From positions 62,001 through 126,000 of the forward strand of contig CATKWX010000002.1 in NCBI GenBank assembly GCA_949840345.1: DNA of 64,000 nt. The letters run 5' to 3'. Position 1 is the first letter of the stretch; every line of letters begins with the position of its first letter. The notes under the pieces are model-generated. The model did not search any database and was not told the origin of the DNA. It worked only from the letters and a program-made list of their open reading frames with translations. This document shows, piece by piece, positions 8,598 to 18,012 of this stretch. Made by a program: the position numbers and the translations under genes. The DNA is from an uncultured Eubacteriales bacterium. Its GTDB lineage: Bacteria > Bacillota > Clostridia > TANB77 > CAG-508.

Positions 8598-9305
8598 ATG
8601 TCAGACATAGCATATAAACGTATTTTATTAAAACTAAGTGGAGAGGCACTATCTGGTACTAGAGGAAATGGTATAGACGTAGATACATTAGGAAAAATTT
8701 GTGATGAAATCAAAACAATAGTAGATATGGGAGTTGAAGTATCTATAGTTGTTGGAGGAGGAAATTTCTGGAGAGGTAGATATGGACACCAAATGGAGAG
8801 AACAACTTCAGACTATATGGGAATGCTTGCAACAACAATAAATGGATTAGCATTGCAAGATGCACTAGAAGCAAGAGGTATAAGAACAAGATTACAAACA
8901 GCAATTGAAATGAGACAAATTGCAGAACCATATATAAAAAGAAAAGCAATAAAACATTTAGAAAACAAAAGAGTTGTTATATTCGCTTGTGGAACTGGAA
9001 ATCCATATTTTTCAACAGATACAGGAGCAGCTCTAAGAGCAGCAGAAACAGATGCAGAAGTAATATTACTTGCAAAAACAATTGACGGAGTATATTCTGC
9101 AGACCCTAAAGTAGATTCAAGTGCTGTAAAATATGATGAAATATCATATTTAGATATACTAAATAAAGATTTAAAAGTAATGGATTCAACAGCAACATCA
9201 CTATGTAAAGACAATAATATTCCACTTATAGTTTTTGGTATAAATGAGCCAGATAATATAGTAAAAATTATAAAAGGCGAAAGAATAGGTACAATAGTAA
9301 AATAA
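8598..9305 (+). CDS. pyrH: UMP kinase
   Basis: A 235-residue amino-acid-kinase-fold enzyme that phosphorylates UMP to UDP. Visible motifs are KLSGEAL near the N-terminus (phosphate binding), VGGGNFWRG (glycine-rich loop) and [17 protein letters not shown] (nucleotide binding). The length matches the bacterial family (about 235-240). RBS AGGAGAG precedes ATG 8598. It heads the usual pyrH-frr-uppS-cdsA order, with frr 21 nt downstream. Confidence 0.97.
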   Translation: MSDIAYKRILLKLSGEALSGTRGNGIDVDTLGKICDEIKTIVDMGVEVSIVVGGGNFWRGRYGHQMERTTSDYMGMLATTINGLALQDALEARGIRTRLQTAIEMRQIAEPYIKRKAIKHLENKRVVIFACGTGNPYFSTDTGAALRAAETDAEVILLAKTIDGVYSADPKVDSSAVKYDEISYLDILNKDLKVMDSTATSLCKDNNIPLIVFGINEPDNIVKIIKGERIGTIVK

Positions 9306-9326
9306 AATTTTAGGAGGTAAATTTTT

Positions 9327-9878
9327 ATGGCAGATTATAGTAAAATTGAAGAGAAAATGAAAAAGACAATAGAGGCTTTACAAACAAATTATTCAGAAAT
9401 AAGAGCAGGTAGAGCAAATCCAGCAATATTAAACAAGGTAAAAATAGACTATTATGGAGTTCCAACTCCAGTAAGTCAAGTTGCTGGAATTTCTGTTCCA
9501 GAAGCAAGATTAATAGTAATTCAACCATGGGATGTAAGTGTATTAAAAGAAATTGAAAAAGCAATATTAACTTCAGATATAGGAATAAACCCTAATAATG
9601 ATGGAAAAGTTATACGTTTATCTTTCCCTGAGCTAAATGAAGAAAGAAGAAAAGAAATAGTAAAAGATGTAAAAAAACTTGCGGAAGAATCAAAAGTTGC
9701 AATACGTAATGCTAGAAGAGATGGAATAGACGAATACAAAGCATTACAAAAAGATAATGCAATTTCTGAAGATGAATTAAGAAATGCCGAAGATGATATT
9801 CAAAAATTAACAGATAAATATGTAGCAGAAATAGATAAGGTAGCTATTGATAAAGAAAAAGAAGTTATGTCTGTGTAG
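9327..9878 (+). CDS. frr: Ribosome recycling factor
   Basis: A 183-residue protein of the expected length (about 185). It splits post-termination 70S ribosomes together with EF-G. Family motifs: IRAGRANPAIL (residues 26-36), the domain-swap segment VIQPWD, and the C-terminal helix beginning IRNARRDG. RBS TAGGAGG precedes ATG. Co-directional with pyrH and probably co-transcribed. Confidence 0.97.
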   Translation: MADYSKIEEKMKKTIEALQTNYSEIRAGRANPAILNKVKIDYYGVPTPVSQVAGISVPEARLIVIQPWDVSVLKEIEKAILTSDIGINPNNDGKVIRLSFPELNEERRKEIVKDVKKLAEESKVAIRNARRDGIDEYKALQKDNAISEDELRNAEDDIQKLTDKYVAEIDKVAIDKEKEVMSV

Positions 9879-9933
9879 AAGTTAAAAAAATAATTAGTAG
9901 ACATCACTGTGACCAATTTAATGAATATTCCAA

Positions 9934-9971
9934 CGTAGGGGCGAGCATTGCTCGTCCGTGGTTCGAAGAAA
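9934..9971. repeat. GTAGGG-family palindromic repeat
   Basis: CGTAGGGGCGAGC-ATT-GCTCGTCCG plus the tail GGTTCGAAGAAATA, between frr and uppS. Confidence 0.8.
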
Positions 9972-9994
9972 TATCTAAAAAGGAGAAATTATAT

Positions 9995-10744
9995 ATGGAT
10001 ATAGATATGAATAATTTGCCAAAACATATTGCAATTATTATGGATGGAAATAGAAGATGGGCAAAGGATAGAGGACTAACAACAAAAGAAGGTCATAAAG
10101 CAGGCTCAAAGAATTTAGAAAATATTGCTTCTTTTTGCAACAAGTTAGGAATAAAATATTTAACAGTATATGCTTTCTCTACTGAAAATTGGAAAAGAAG
10201 CGCAGAAGAAGTTGCAGCTTTAATGTTAATAATGAAGGCTAATATGGATGCTTTTTCAAGAAGAGTAGATACGGAAAATATAAGAATAAATGTAATAGGC
10301 GATTTAGATAATAAAGTATCACCAGCTCTTAGAAAAAGTATAGAAAAGGCAATAGAAAAAACAAAAAACAATACTGGACTTACTCTAAATATTGCATTTA
10401 ATTATGGAGGGAGACTAGAATTAGTAAATGCAATGAAAAATATTGCAAAAAAAGTAAAGTCAGGAGAATTAGATATAGACGCAATAAATGAAGATACAAT
10501 AAGTAATAATATATATACAGCAGGTATGCCAGATCCGGATTTATTAATAAGAACAAGTAAAGAGCTAAGAACAAGCGGATTTTTACCTTGGCAATTAGTA
10601 TATACAGAATTTTACTTTCCAGATATACATTGGCCAGCATTTGATGAAAAAGAATTAACAAAAGCTATAGAAGTATATCAAAGTAGAAACAGAAGATTTG
10701 GAGGAAGACCAGACGAAAAACAAATTGAAAATAAAGTAGGATAA
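9995..10744 (+). CDS. uppS: Isoprenyl (undecaprenyl) diphosphate synthase
   Basis: A 249-residue cis-prenyltransferase that makes the C55 carrier lipid for cell-wall synthesis. The catalytic start motif IAIIMDGNRRWAKDRG holds the essential Asp, and the C-terminal part has the family's RTS-E-R-S-FLPWQ-Y-E block (RTSKELRTSGFLPWQLVYTE). RBS AAAGGAG precedes the ATG. Flanked on both sides by palindromic repeats; cdsA follows. Confidence 0.96.
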   Translation: MDIDMNNLPKHIAIIMDGNRRWAKDRGLTTKEGHKAGSKNLENIASFCNKLGIKYLTVYAFSTENWKRSAEEVAALMLIMKANMDAFSRRVDTENIRINVIGDLDNKVSPALRKSIEKAIEKTKNNTGLTLNIAFNYGGRLELVNAMKNIAKKVKSGELDIDAINEDTISNNIYTAGMPDPDLLIRTSKELRTSGFLPWQLVYTEFYFPDIHWPAFDEKELTKAIEVYQSRNRRFGGRPDEKQIENKVG

Positions 10745-10762
10745 AATATTAAATATAAGAGT

Positions 10763-10787
10763 TGTAGGGGCGATTTTAATCGCCCGT
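10763..10787. repeat. GTAGGG-family palindromic repeat
   Basis: GTAGGGGCGATT-TTAATCGCCCG between uppS and cdsA. Confidence 0.8.
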
Positions 10788-10826
10788 ATGATTGTCCGAA
10801 AATAATATAGGAAAGGAATTTGATAT

Positions 10827-11624
10827 ATGAGTAGAATTATATCTGCATTGATATTATTTCCATTAGTAGTTGTATTGCTAATTTTTGGGAATGTGTATGT
10901 TATAGATGCTGCATTTAGTATAGTAGCGCTATTGGCTATGAATGAATTCTTTAATGCATTTAAAGAAAAAGCAAATCCAGTAAAGTGGATAGGATATGTT
11001 GCTTGTTTATTAATAGCTTTTATACATATAATTCCAGTAGGAAAAGTAGTAACAATAATTGGAATTGGAATGCCAACAGTACTTTTAATATTATTTGCAC
11101 AAGTAATTATAACAAATATGAAAACTACATTTAATGATATAGCAATAACGTTTTTTGGAATATGCTATATTGTAGGGTTTATAATGTTCTTACCATTGTT
11201 AATGGGTGCAAAAGATGGCAAAGTATTAATATGGTATATTGTATTTTTTGCTTGGGGTACAGATGTTTTTGCATACATAGTTGGTAGACTTATTGGAAAA
11301 CATAAATTTAGTAAAGTTAGTCCAAATAAATCTATTGAAGGATGCATCGGTGGTGCGCTGGGTGCAATTGCTTTAGCACTAATATATACAGTTGTGGTAA
11401 ATAAATATTTTAGTGGAAACATATCATATATCGAAATATCAGCAATATCATTTGCGTTAAGTATTATAGGTCAAATAGGAGATTTTGCAGCATCAAGTAT
11501 AAAAAGATATGTGAATATAAAGGATTTTAGTAATTTAATACCAGGACATGGGGGAATGCTAGATAGGATAGATAGTGTAATATTTATTGCACCTTTTGCA
11601 TATTTTTTATTAACAATAATTTAA
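10827..11624 (+). CDS. cdsA: Phosphatidate cytidylyltransferase
   Basis: A 265-residue polytopic membrane enzyme that converts phosphatidic acid and CTP to CDP-diacylglycerol. The C-terminal signature is clear: KVSPNKSIEGCIGG, GQIGDFAASSIKRYVNIKDF, then LIPGHGGMLDRIDS. About seven hydrophobic segments are present. RBS AGGAAAGG precedes the ATG. In most Firmicutes dxr would follow; here a palindromic element and then rseP follow instead. Confidence 0.96.
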   Translation: MSRIISALILFPLVVVLLIFGNVYVIDAAFSIVALLAMNEFFNAFKEKANPVKWIGYVACLLIAFIHIIPVGKVVTIIGIGMPTVLLILFAQVIITNMKTTFNDIAITFFGICYIVGFIMFLPLLMGAKDGKVLIWYIVFFAWGTDVFAYIVGRLIGKHKFSKVSPNKSIEGCIGGALGAIALALIYTVVVNKYFSGNISYIEISAISFALSIIGQIGDFAASSIKRYVNIKDFSNLIPGHGGMLDRIDSVIFIAPFAYFLLTII

Positions 11625-11643
11625 TATTAATTTTACGATTTTT

Positions 11644-11783
11644 ACAAATAATTATAATATTTTTTATTCCGTTCTCCAAGGCGTTTAAGACAACGACTAT
11701 TCAAGTTATTGAGACACACTCTACTTGGTTTAAAGACATAGCGACTCAGGGTCGAACTCGTAAAAAATATTATAATTATTTGT
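11644..11783. repeat. Large palindrome with conserved core, copy 1
   Basis: AAATAATTATAATATTTTT and its complement flank a core that begins TTCCGTTCTCCAAGGCGTTT and ends GGTCGAACTCGTAA. A second copy at 21041-21171 has the same core ends but different, still self-complementary arms. Non-coding; occupies most of the gap between cdsA and rseP. Confidence 0.7.
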
Positions 11784-11830
11784 TGTTAATAAAATATTTC
11801 AAATAATATTGTAAATGATTTTAAGGGATC

Positions 11831-11854
11831 GTAGGGGCGAGCATTGCTCGTCCG
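11831..11854. repeat. GTAGGG-family palindromic repeat
   Basis: GTAGGGGCGAGC-ATT-GCTCGTCCG just before the rseP ribosome binding site. Confidence 0.8.
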
Positions 11855-11874
11855 TTTAAAAATAGGAGGAAAAA

Positions 11875-12892
11875 TTGATATCTTTTTTATTAAATGCGAT
11901 TAAAATAATATTTTTATTAGGCTTTTTGGTATTAATCCATGAAGGTGGTCATTTTATAGTTGCAAAGTTGTGTAAGGTAAGGGTTAATGAATTTGCAATT
12001 GGTTTTGGACCTACAATATGGAAAAAACAAGGGAAAGAAACTAAATATGCATTGAGGTTAATTCCTTTAGGTGGATTTGTAAGTATGGAGGGGGAAGAAG
12101 AGCGTTCTGAAAAAGAAGGTTCTTTTAGCAAAGCAAGTATTCCAAAAAGAATTGCAATAGTAGCAGCAGGAGGCTTAGTAAATATATTATTTGGACTAAT
12201 TGTATATTTTACAATAGTATCAATAAATGGAAATAATGTATCAACGACCATAGAAGCTGTACAAAATATTGAAAATGCACAAGTTAGTCAAATTCAAGCA
12301 GGAGACGAAATTGTAAAAGTAAACGGAAAGAAAGTAAGAAATATTCAAAACATATATAAACAAATAAATAAATCAAAAGGTGCAGAAATAGAACTAACAA
12401 TAAATAGAAATGGGCAGACAAAAAATATACTTGTAACTCTAATGCAAGATGAAAAAACAAAAGGTTATTATATAGGAATAATATTAAAACAAGCCGAGAA
12501 TAATTTCGCAAATAATATATATTATGGATTTTGGGATACAGTAGACTTTTCTGTATCTATAATAGATAATTTAAAATTACTATTCACAGGTAAAGTACAA
12601 TCAAATCAACTAATGGGACCTGTTCGGAATATCTCAAGTGGTTTCAAAAACAAATGGAGCACAAGAATATATTTATATGTTAGCACTAATTTCTTTATCA
12701 TTAGGTGTAACAAACCTTTTAATTTTTCCACCATTAGATGGAGGAAAAATACTATTTTTAATAATAGAAGGAATAAGAAAAAAGCCAATGAATCAAGAGT
12801 TAGAACTAAAAATACAAATGTTAGGATTTGCTCTTTTAATAACATTATCACTATATGTAACATTTAACGATGTAACAAGAATAGTACATTAA
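11875..12892 (+). CDS. rseP: Site-2 zinc metalloprotease RseP with a +1 shift at CGG
   Basis: An M50 intramembrane protease. Start is TTG 11875, with AGGAGG 7 nt upstream. HEGGH at residues 22-26 is the zinc site and a PDZ domain covers about 105-190. The zero frame loses homology at codon 251, CGG (12625-12627). Skipping C12625 gives GGA and restores the family: LMGPV-G-ISQVV, later LLIFPPLDGGK (third zinc-ligand motif), to the stop at 12892 (338 aa in total). Without the shift the product keeps HEGGH but lacks PPLDGG and the last helices. One of ten genes here that need a skip at CGG. Confidence 0.88.
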
Positions 12893-12894
12893 TT

Positions 12895-12954
12895 AAATTT
12901 TAGGAATATGGGACACACTTGAAACAAATAAGTGTGTCCCATATTCCTAAATTT
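12895..12954. terminator. Long bidirectional hairpin between rseP and feoA
   Basis: A 25-bp near-perfect stem (AAATTTTAGGAATATGGGAC...) with a 9-nt loop between the two convergent stops. Confidence 0.8.
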
Positions 12955-13178
12955 TAATTAACGTAAATATCAATATATTTTGCATCTTCCTTACGTATTG
13001 CAATTAATGAGCCTCGTATATCATAAGCTGTGGGGTCTCCTGAAGGACTTTTAAGTACAGCTTTTATAGGCGTATTTTTAATTATGCCTAAGTCTAATAA
13101 TCTTCTTCTAATATTTCCATCACAATGTAAATTTTCTACAATTCCTATAGTGTTTATAGGTAATTCATTTAAAGTCAT
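12954..13178 (-). CDS. feoA: FeoA-type SH3-like protein
   Basis: A 74-residue protein with the FeoA fold: LNELPINTIGIVENLH, then RRRLLDLGIIKNTPIKAV, then the closing strand with GSLIAIRKEDAKYI. FeoA proteins assist FeoB in ferrous iron uptake. No feoB is in the window, so the role is by family only. A TTG is in frame one codon upstream, but AGGAGG is correctly spaced for ATG 13178. Convergent with rseP. Confidence 0.85.
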   Translation of the reverse strand: MTLNELPINTIGIVENLHCDGNIRRRLLDLGIIKNTPIKAVLKSPSGDPTAYDIRGSLIAIRKEDAKYIDIYVN

Positions 13179-13244
13179 CAAAAATACCTCCTATAATTAA
13201 TATATGTACAAGAGTAAGAAGTTGTGTCGAATTTATATATAACA

Positions 13245-13274
13245 TTGACAAAAACTCCTATAATTGTGTATAAT
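13245..13274 (+). promoter_or_regulatory. Promoter of dut
   Basis: TTGACA (13245-13250), 18-nt spacer, TATAAT (13269-13274), about 33 nt before the dut start. Confidence 0.8.
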
Positions 13275-13306
13275 ACAAAAAAACATTAAAAAGGAGAAGA
13301 TATAAT

Positions 13307-13768
13307 ATGGAAAAATTAAGAGGATTTGAAGTAGCAAAAGGATATGAGCAAAGTAATATAACAATGCCAGAGAGAAAAACAAAATATTCTGCAGGATATG
13401 ATGTATGTGCAGCAGAAGATATAGTAATAGCGCCATTTAAACCAGGGGATAAACCAACACTTGTAAAAACAGGAATAAAAGCTTATATGCAAGAGGATGA
13501 ATATTTAATGTTATGTAACAGAAGTTCTAACCCTGGAAAAAAAGGATTAATTTTAGCAAATAGTGTGGGTATAGTAGACGCAGATTACTACGGAAATCCG
13601 GATAACGACGGACTTATTATGTATGCTTTTTATAATGTAAAAAGTGAACCTGTTGAGATAAAAAAAGGAGATATAATAGGACAAGCAATTTTTCAAAAAT
13701 TTTTTATAAGTGACAACGATACCGCGGAAGGCTTGAGAACAGGTGGATTTGGGTCTACTAATAAATAA
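13307..13768 (+). CDS. dut: dUTP diphosphatase (trimeric type)
   Basis: A 153-residue enzyme that hydrolyses dUTP to dUMP, keeping uracil out of DNA and supplying dTMP synthesis. Family motifs are in order: SAGYDV (motif 1), NRSSNPGKKGLILAN (2), VGIVDADYYGNPDNDG (3), GDIIGQAIFQKF (4) and RTGGFGST (5, glycine-rich tail). AAAGGAG precedes ATG 13307. It has its own consensus promoter. Confidence 0.94.
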   Translation: MEKLRGFEVAKGYEQSNITMPERKTKYSAGYDVCAAEDIVIAPFKPGDKPTLVKTGIKAYMQEDEYLMLCNRSSNPGKKGLILANSVGIVDADYYGNPDNDGLIMYAFYNVKSEPVEIKKGDIIGQAIFQKFFISDNDTAEGLRTGGFGSTNK

Positions 13769-13777
13769 AAACAGAAA

Positions 13778-13815
13778 AAATTTACCAAATTTCGTATTTA
13801 CTTTTGGTAAAATTT
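13778..13815 (+). terminator. Possible terminator after dut
   Basis: AAATTTACCAAA pairs with TTTGGTAAAATTT; the T run is weak. Confidence 0.4.
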
Positions 13816-13874
13816 GTAGTATACTATATATTGTCAATGGTACTTAAAAACATACGGAAAGGAATGATTAAACA

Positions 13875-14471
13875 ATGTTTAATGTTGGTGATAAAGTAGT
13901 ATACCCAATGCACGGAGCAGGAACAATAGAAGCGATAGAGGAAAAAGATATATTAGGAGAGAAACAAGCTTATTACATAATTAAAATGCCAGGAGAAGTA
14001 AAATGTATGGTACCTACAGCTAAGGCAGAAGAAATTGGTGTAAGAGATATTATAGATAAAGAAACTGCAGGAAAAGTTTTTAAAGTATTAGAACAAGAAA
14101 GCACAGAAATGTCAATGAACTGGAACAAAAGATATAGAGACAATATGGATAAAATGAAAAGTGGAAATGCATATGAAATAGCAGATGTTGTTAGAAACTT
14201 AAGTTTTAAACAAAAAGAAAAGGGATTATCAACAGGAGAAAAGAAGATGCTATTAAATGCAAAACAAATATTAGTAAGTGAACTAACACTTGCAGAACAC
14301 GCATCAAAGGATGAGGTTGAAGAATTAGTAGAAAATACAATAAACACATCATATGGAGAATATTGCAAAACTCCAATACCAAATAATATTGTAAAGAAAT
14401 TCATTTCTTATGGAGATGTAATAGACGTAGGAGATGCAGACGAAGACTTCGGTGGAACAGACGAATTATAA
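13875..14471 (+). CDS. CarD-family transcriptional regulator
   Basis: A 198-residue protein. Residues 1-60 form the CarD/TRCF RNA-polymerase interaction domain (FNVGDKVVYPMHGAGTIEAI), followed by an alpha-helical DNA-binding region (WNKRYRDNMDKMKSGNAYEI, VVRNLSFKQKEKGLSTGEKK) typical of CarD/CdnL. These proteins bind the RNAP beta subunit and stabilise open promoter complexes. The acidic tail (DVGDADEDFGG) has no known role. RBS GGAAAGGA lies about 15 nt upstream of ATG 13875. Followed by three palindromic repeats. Confidence 0.92.
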   Translation: MFNVGDKVVYPMHGAGTIEAIEEKDILGEKQAYYIIKMPGEVKCMVPTAKAEEIGVRDIIDKETAGKVFKVLEQESTEMSMNWNKRYRDNMDKMKSGNAYEIADVVRNLSFKQKEKGLSTGEKKMLLNAKQILVSELTLAEHASKDEVEELVENTINTSYGEYCKTPIPNNIVKKFISYGDVIDVGDADEDFGGTDEL

Positions 14472-14480
14472 TTTGTATAT

Positions 14481-14503
14481 GTAGGGGCGATTTTAATCGC
14501 CCG
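14481..14503. repeat. GTAGGG-family palindromic repeat
   Basis: GTAGGGGCGATTTTAATCGCCCG followed by a T run; may terminate the carD-like gene. Confidence 0.8.
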
Positions 14504-14553
14504 TTTTTTTGTTGCATAGGAAAAATCAATTTTTTCGTTGATATAATGAACAC

Positions 14554-14584
14554 TGTAGGGGCACGCCATCGGCATGCCCCTACA
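14554..14584. repeat. GTAGGG-family palindromic repeat
   Basis: TGTAGGGGCACGCC-ATC-GGCATGCCCCTACA, a nearly perfect 14-bp palindrome. Confidence 0.8.
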
Positions 14585-14593
14585 AAAAATATA

Positions 14594-14631
14594 TTGCAAA
14601 CGTTGTAGGGGTCGACGCCCTCGTCGACCCG
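14594..14631. repeat. GTAGGG-family repeat with TTGCAAACG extension
   Basis: ATTGCAAACGTTGTAGGGGTCGACGCCCTCGTCGACCCG. The upstream word TTGCAAACGTTGTAGGGG recurs at 23275 and 24873. Third repeat in a 150-nt stretch with no gene. Confidence 0.8.
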
Positions 14632-14764
14632 TGTGGCTAAGCCACTTTTTTTAACCCCACATATTAACATAAAATATATCTTTTTAAATTATTTTTGTAT
14701 ATAAAAGAAGGATTTAAAGCTTAGCTGTCGAATAATATAATTATGTAAAAGAAAGGTGCAAAAA

Positions 14765-16549
14765 ATGGTGCGTTATAGTGATGAATTAATAGAAGAAGTA
14801 AGAAATAGCAATGATATAGTAGATATAATATCACAATATGTAGTATTAAAAAGAAGTGGTAGAAACTTTTTTGGATTATGTCCATTCCATAAAGAAAAGT
14901 CACCTTCTTTTTCTGTTTCTCCAGATAAACAGATATTTCATTGCTTTGGTTGTGGCGCAGGTGGAAATGTAATACACTTTGTTCAAAAAATTGAAAATAT
15001 AGATTTTAGGGAAACTATGGAAATGCTTGCAGAAAGAGCAAACATACAATTACCAACAATAGAAAATTCTATGGAAGATAAAATGCAATTATTGAAGAAA
15101 AAAGTGTATGAAATAAACGAAAAAGCGGCTATTTTTTATCACGAAAATTTATACAAAGAAACATCAATTCAAGCACAAGAATATATAAAAAAAAGAAAAT
15201 TAGACAATAAAACACTAAAGTCGTTTAAAATAGGATATTCAGGAAATTATAATGAATTATATACGTATTTAAAGAAAGAAGGCTATACAGACGAAGAAAT
15301 AATAGCATCAACCTTAGTAGTAAAAAATGATAATGGAACATACGTAGATAGATTTAGAAAAAGATTAATGATACCAATATTTGATGTAAGAAATAGAGCA
15401 ATAGCATTTGGAGGTAGAGTTCTAGACGATAGTTTACCAAAATATATTAATTCACCAGAGAGTATAGTTTATAGCAAAGGAAGAAATTTATTTGCACTAA
15501 ATATTGCAAAAAATTCTAATCCGCAAAAGCTTATAATTGTAGAAGGATATATGGATGCAATTTCTTTATATCAAAGAGGAATAAACAATGTTGTAGCATC
15601 ACTTGGAACAGCTCTAACAGAGGCACAGGGAAGGCTACTTAGAAAATATTCAGAAAAAGTAATAATTTCGTATGATTCTGATGGGGCAGGACAAGCAGCA
15701 ACACTTCGTGGGCTAGAAATATTAAAAGCAATTGGATGCGATGTAAGGATACTCCAAATGGATGGTGCAAAAGACCCAGATGAATATGTTATAAAATATG
15801 GAAGTGGAAGATTTAATTTACTAGTAGAAAACGCAATATCTTTGGTAGAATTTAGAGTTAAAGTATTAAAAAATCAGTTAGATATAACAAATACTAATGA
15901 CAAAATAAAATTTCTAAATGAAATATCGAAAATATTAACTTCAGTAGATAGCGATATAGAAAAAGAAGTATATATTGATAAAATATCTTCAGAGTACAAT
16001 ATATCTAAAGAAGCAATATACGCACAAATAAATAAAATTAACTATTCGCAAAATCAAGGTAGTAAAATTCTAGAAAGAAACTTCCATGTGAAGCGACAAG
16101 AAAAAAATGAACTAGATGTGCAAACTTTAGTAAAAAGAGAAAATATGATTATATCACTTCTAATCAACGTTGGAAAAGATGTATATATCCAAATAAAAGA
16201 TGTAATAAAACCAGAAGATTTTAAAAAAGAAGAAAATAGAAAAATAGCGACAAAAATGTATGAAGAATATAAAAACGGAAATAGTAATATAAATAATATA
16301 TTGGATTTGTTTAAAAATGACGAAACAATAATAAATTATATTACTGGAATAATGGCAACAGACTATGGAATTACAGATGTAAGTAAATCTATAAAAGATA
16401 TAGTACATATTTATGAAAAAGAAAAATTAACAAACAGAAAAAATCAGATAATGAAGAAATTAGATGAAAAAAACTTAAATTCACAAGATAAATCAAATTT
16501 AGAAAAGGAATTAAGCAATGTGATTATAGAGCTTGCAAGGATTAAGTAA
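14765..16549 (+). CDS. dnaG: DNA primase
   Basis: A 594-residue primase that makes RNA primers at the replication fork. The N-terminal CHC2 zinc finger has CPFHKEKSPSF and HCFGCGAGGNVIHF. The catalytic TOPRIM region has IIVEGYMDAISLYQRG and YDSDGAGQAA. The rest is the DnaB-interacting domain. An in-frame GTG lies at 14756, but GAAAGG is spaced for ATG 14765. rpoD follows within 30 nt, the conserved dnaG-rpoD order. Confidence 0.96.
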   Translation: MVRYSDELIEEVRNSNDIVDIISQYVVLKRSGRNFFGLCPFHKEKSPSFSVSPDKQIFHCFGCGAGGNVIHFVQKIENIDFRETMEMLAERANIQLPTIENSMEDKMQLLKKKVYEINEKAAIFYHENLYKETSIQAQEYIKKRKLDNKTLKSFKIGYSGNYNELYTYLKKEGYTDEEIIASTLVVKNDNGTYVDRFRKRLMIPIFDVRNRAIAFGGRVLDDSLPKYINSPESIVYSKGRNLFALNIAKNSNPQKLIIVEGYMDAISLYQRGINNVVASLGTALTEAQGRLLRKYSEKVIISYDSDGAGQAATLRGLEILKAIGCDVRILQMDGAKDPDEYVIKYGSGRFNLLVENAISLVEFRVKVLKNQLDITNTNDKIKFLNEISKILTSVDSDIEKEVYIDKISSEYNISKEAIYAQINKINYSQNQGSKILERNFHVKRQEKNELDVQTLVKRENMIISLLINVGKDVYIQIKDVIKPEDFKKEENRKIATKMYEEYKNGNSNINNILDLFKNDETIINYITGIMATDYGITDVSKSIKDIVHIYEKEKLTNRKNQIMKKLDEKNLNSQDKSNLEKELSNVIIELARIK

Positions 16550-16575
16550 TATATCGAAAGGTAAGGTGTTAAAAA

Positions 16576-17922
16576 ATGCCAAGAGCAAAAAAAGAAGAAC
16601 TAAAACTAGCAGAAGAAAATGTAGAAGAAAAAGCAAAAAAAACCACAAAAACTAAAAAGAAGGAAGTAGAAAAAATAGAAGAGACACCTAAAAAATTAGC
16701 AAAAACTGAAGTACAAAAAGAAAAAGTAGAAATTGCAAAAGAAGAAGTAAAAAAACAAGTAAAAGCTAATAAAACAAAAAAGGAAAAAGCAAAAGAAGTT
16801 ACAGATGAGCATTCGAAAGAACAACCCAAGGAAGAACAAACAAAAGAAGAAGAAGCTAACGAAAAAGTAAGAGAGATATTAAAAAAGGCTAAAGAAAAGG
16901 GACAAATAACTTATGGTGAGTTAGCAAGTGAATTAGGAGATGCAAACTTAGAGCAAATAGATAAAGTTTTTGATGCTTTTGAGGAAATTGGTGTAGATGT
17001 ATTAAAAGACGATGATTTAGAAGAACCAGATTTGGAAGATTTAGAAGAAGTAGAGCCTGTTGAAGATATAGACTTAATGAATTTCGATGGAGTAAATGTA
17101 GATGACCCAGTAAGAATGTATTTAAGAGAAATTGGAAAAATACCATTATTAACATTTGAAGAAGAATTAGATTTAGCAAAAAGAATGTTAGAAGGAGACG
17201 AAGAAGCAAAACAAAAATTATCTGAATCTAACCTAAGACTTGTTGTAAGTATAGCAAAAAAATATGTTGGAAGAGGAATGCTTTTCTTAGACTTAATTCA
17301 AGAGGGAAATATGGGTCTAATAAAGGCTGTTGAAAAATTTGACTATACAAAGGGATACAAATTTAGTACTTATGCTACATGGTGGATAAGACAAGCTATA
17401 ACAAGAGCCATAGCAGATCAAGCAAGAACAATAAGAATACCAGTTCATATGGTAGAAACAATAAATAAATTAATAAGAACATCAAGACACTTATTACAAC
17501 AATTAGGAAGAGAACCAACGCCAGATGAAATTGCTAAGGAAATGGATATAAGTGTAGAAAAAGTAATGGAAATACAAAAAATTGCACAAGATCCAGTATC
17601 ACTTGAAACTCCGATAGGAGAAGAAGACGATAGCCATTTAGGAGACTTTATTCAAGATGATGACTCACCGGCTCCTCACGATTCAGCAGCATACACGCTT
17701 TTAAAGGAACAATTAGAAGAGGTTATGCAAACTCTAACAGCAAGAGAAGCAAAGGTATTAAAATTAAGATTTGGGCTAGAAGATGGGAAAGCAAGGACAC
17801 TAGAAGAAGTTGGAAAAGAATTTATGGTAACACGTGAGAGAATAAGACAAATAGAAGCAAAAGCATTAAGAAAATTAAGACATCCAAGTAGAAGTAAAAA
17901 GCTAAAAGATTATATGAGTTAA
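16576..17922 (+). CDS. rpoD: Primary sigma factor (sigma A/RpoD) with Lys/Glu-rich N-terminal extension
   Basis: A 448-residue housekeeping sigma factor. Residues 1-90 are a low-complexity Lys/Glu segment that most Clostridial SigA proteins lack. Region 1.1 follows ([20 protein letters not shown]). Region 2 contains [19 protein letters not shown] (-10 recognition), region 3 follows, and region 4 contains [20 protein letters not shown] (-35 recognition). AGGTAAGGTG precedes the ATG. The many TTGACA/TATAAT promoters in the window are consistent with this factor. Confidence 0.96.
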   Translation: MPRAKKEELKLAEENVEEKAKKTTKTKKKEVEKIEETPKKLAKTEVQKEKVEIAKEEVKKQVKANKTKKEKAKEVTDEHSKEQPKEEQTKEEEANEKVREILKKAKEKGQITYGELASELGDANLEQIDKVFDAFEEIGVDVLKDDDLEEPDLEDLEEVEPVEDIDLMNFDGVNVDDPVRMYLREIGKIPLLTFEEELDLAKRMLEGDEEAKQKLSESNLRLVVSIAKKYVGRGMLFLDLIQEGNMGLIKAVEKFDYTKGYKFSTYATWWIRQAITRAIADQARTIRIPVHMVETINKLIRTSRHLLQQLGREPTPDEIAKEMDISVEKVMEIQKIAQDPVSLETPIGEEDDSHLGDFIQDDDSPAPHDSAAYTLLKEQLEEVMQTLTAREAKVLKLRFGLEDGKARTLEEVGKEFMVTRERIRQIEAKALRKLRHPSRSKKLKDYMS

Positions 17923-17941
17923 CAAAAATTGCCTTAAAAGC

Positions 17942-17970
17942 TTGATTTTTCTAATAAAAAATGTTATAAT
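17942..17970 (+). promoter_or_regulatory. Promoter of the 18013 gene
   Basis: TTGATT (17942-17947), 17-nt spacer, TATAAT (17965-17970). Confidence 0.7.
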
Positions 17971-18012
17971 CGTAATAGATTGTAACATTTTTTAAAAGAG
18001 AGGTTATAAAAA

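Noticed and set aside
14481-14631. Three close palindromic repeats as a CRISPR array
   Set aside because: Repeats differ in stem sequence, spacing is irregular and no cas genes are present.
14401-14670. Minus-strand frame through three repeats after the carD-like gene
   Set aside because: Made of repeat sequence and the antisense of a coding end; no RBS and no protein features.
16569-16829. Minus-strand Ser/Phe-rich open frame opposite rpoD
   Set aside because: Shadow of the Lys/Glu-rich coding strand, no ribosome binding site.
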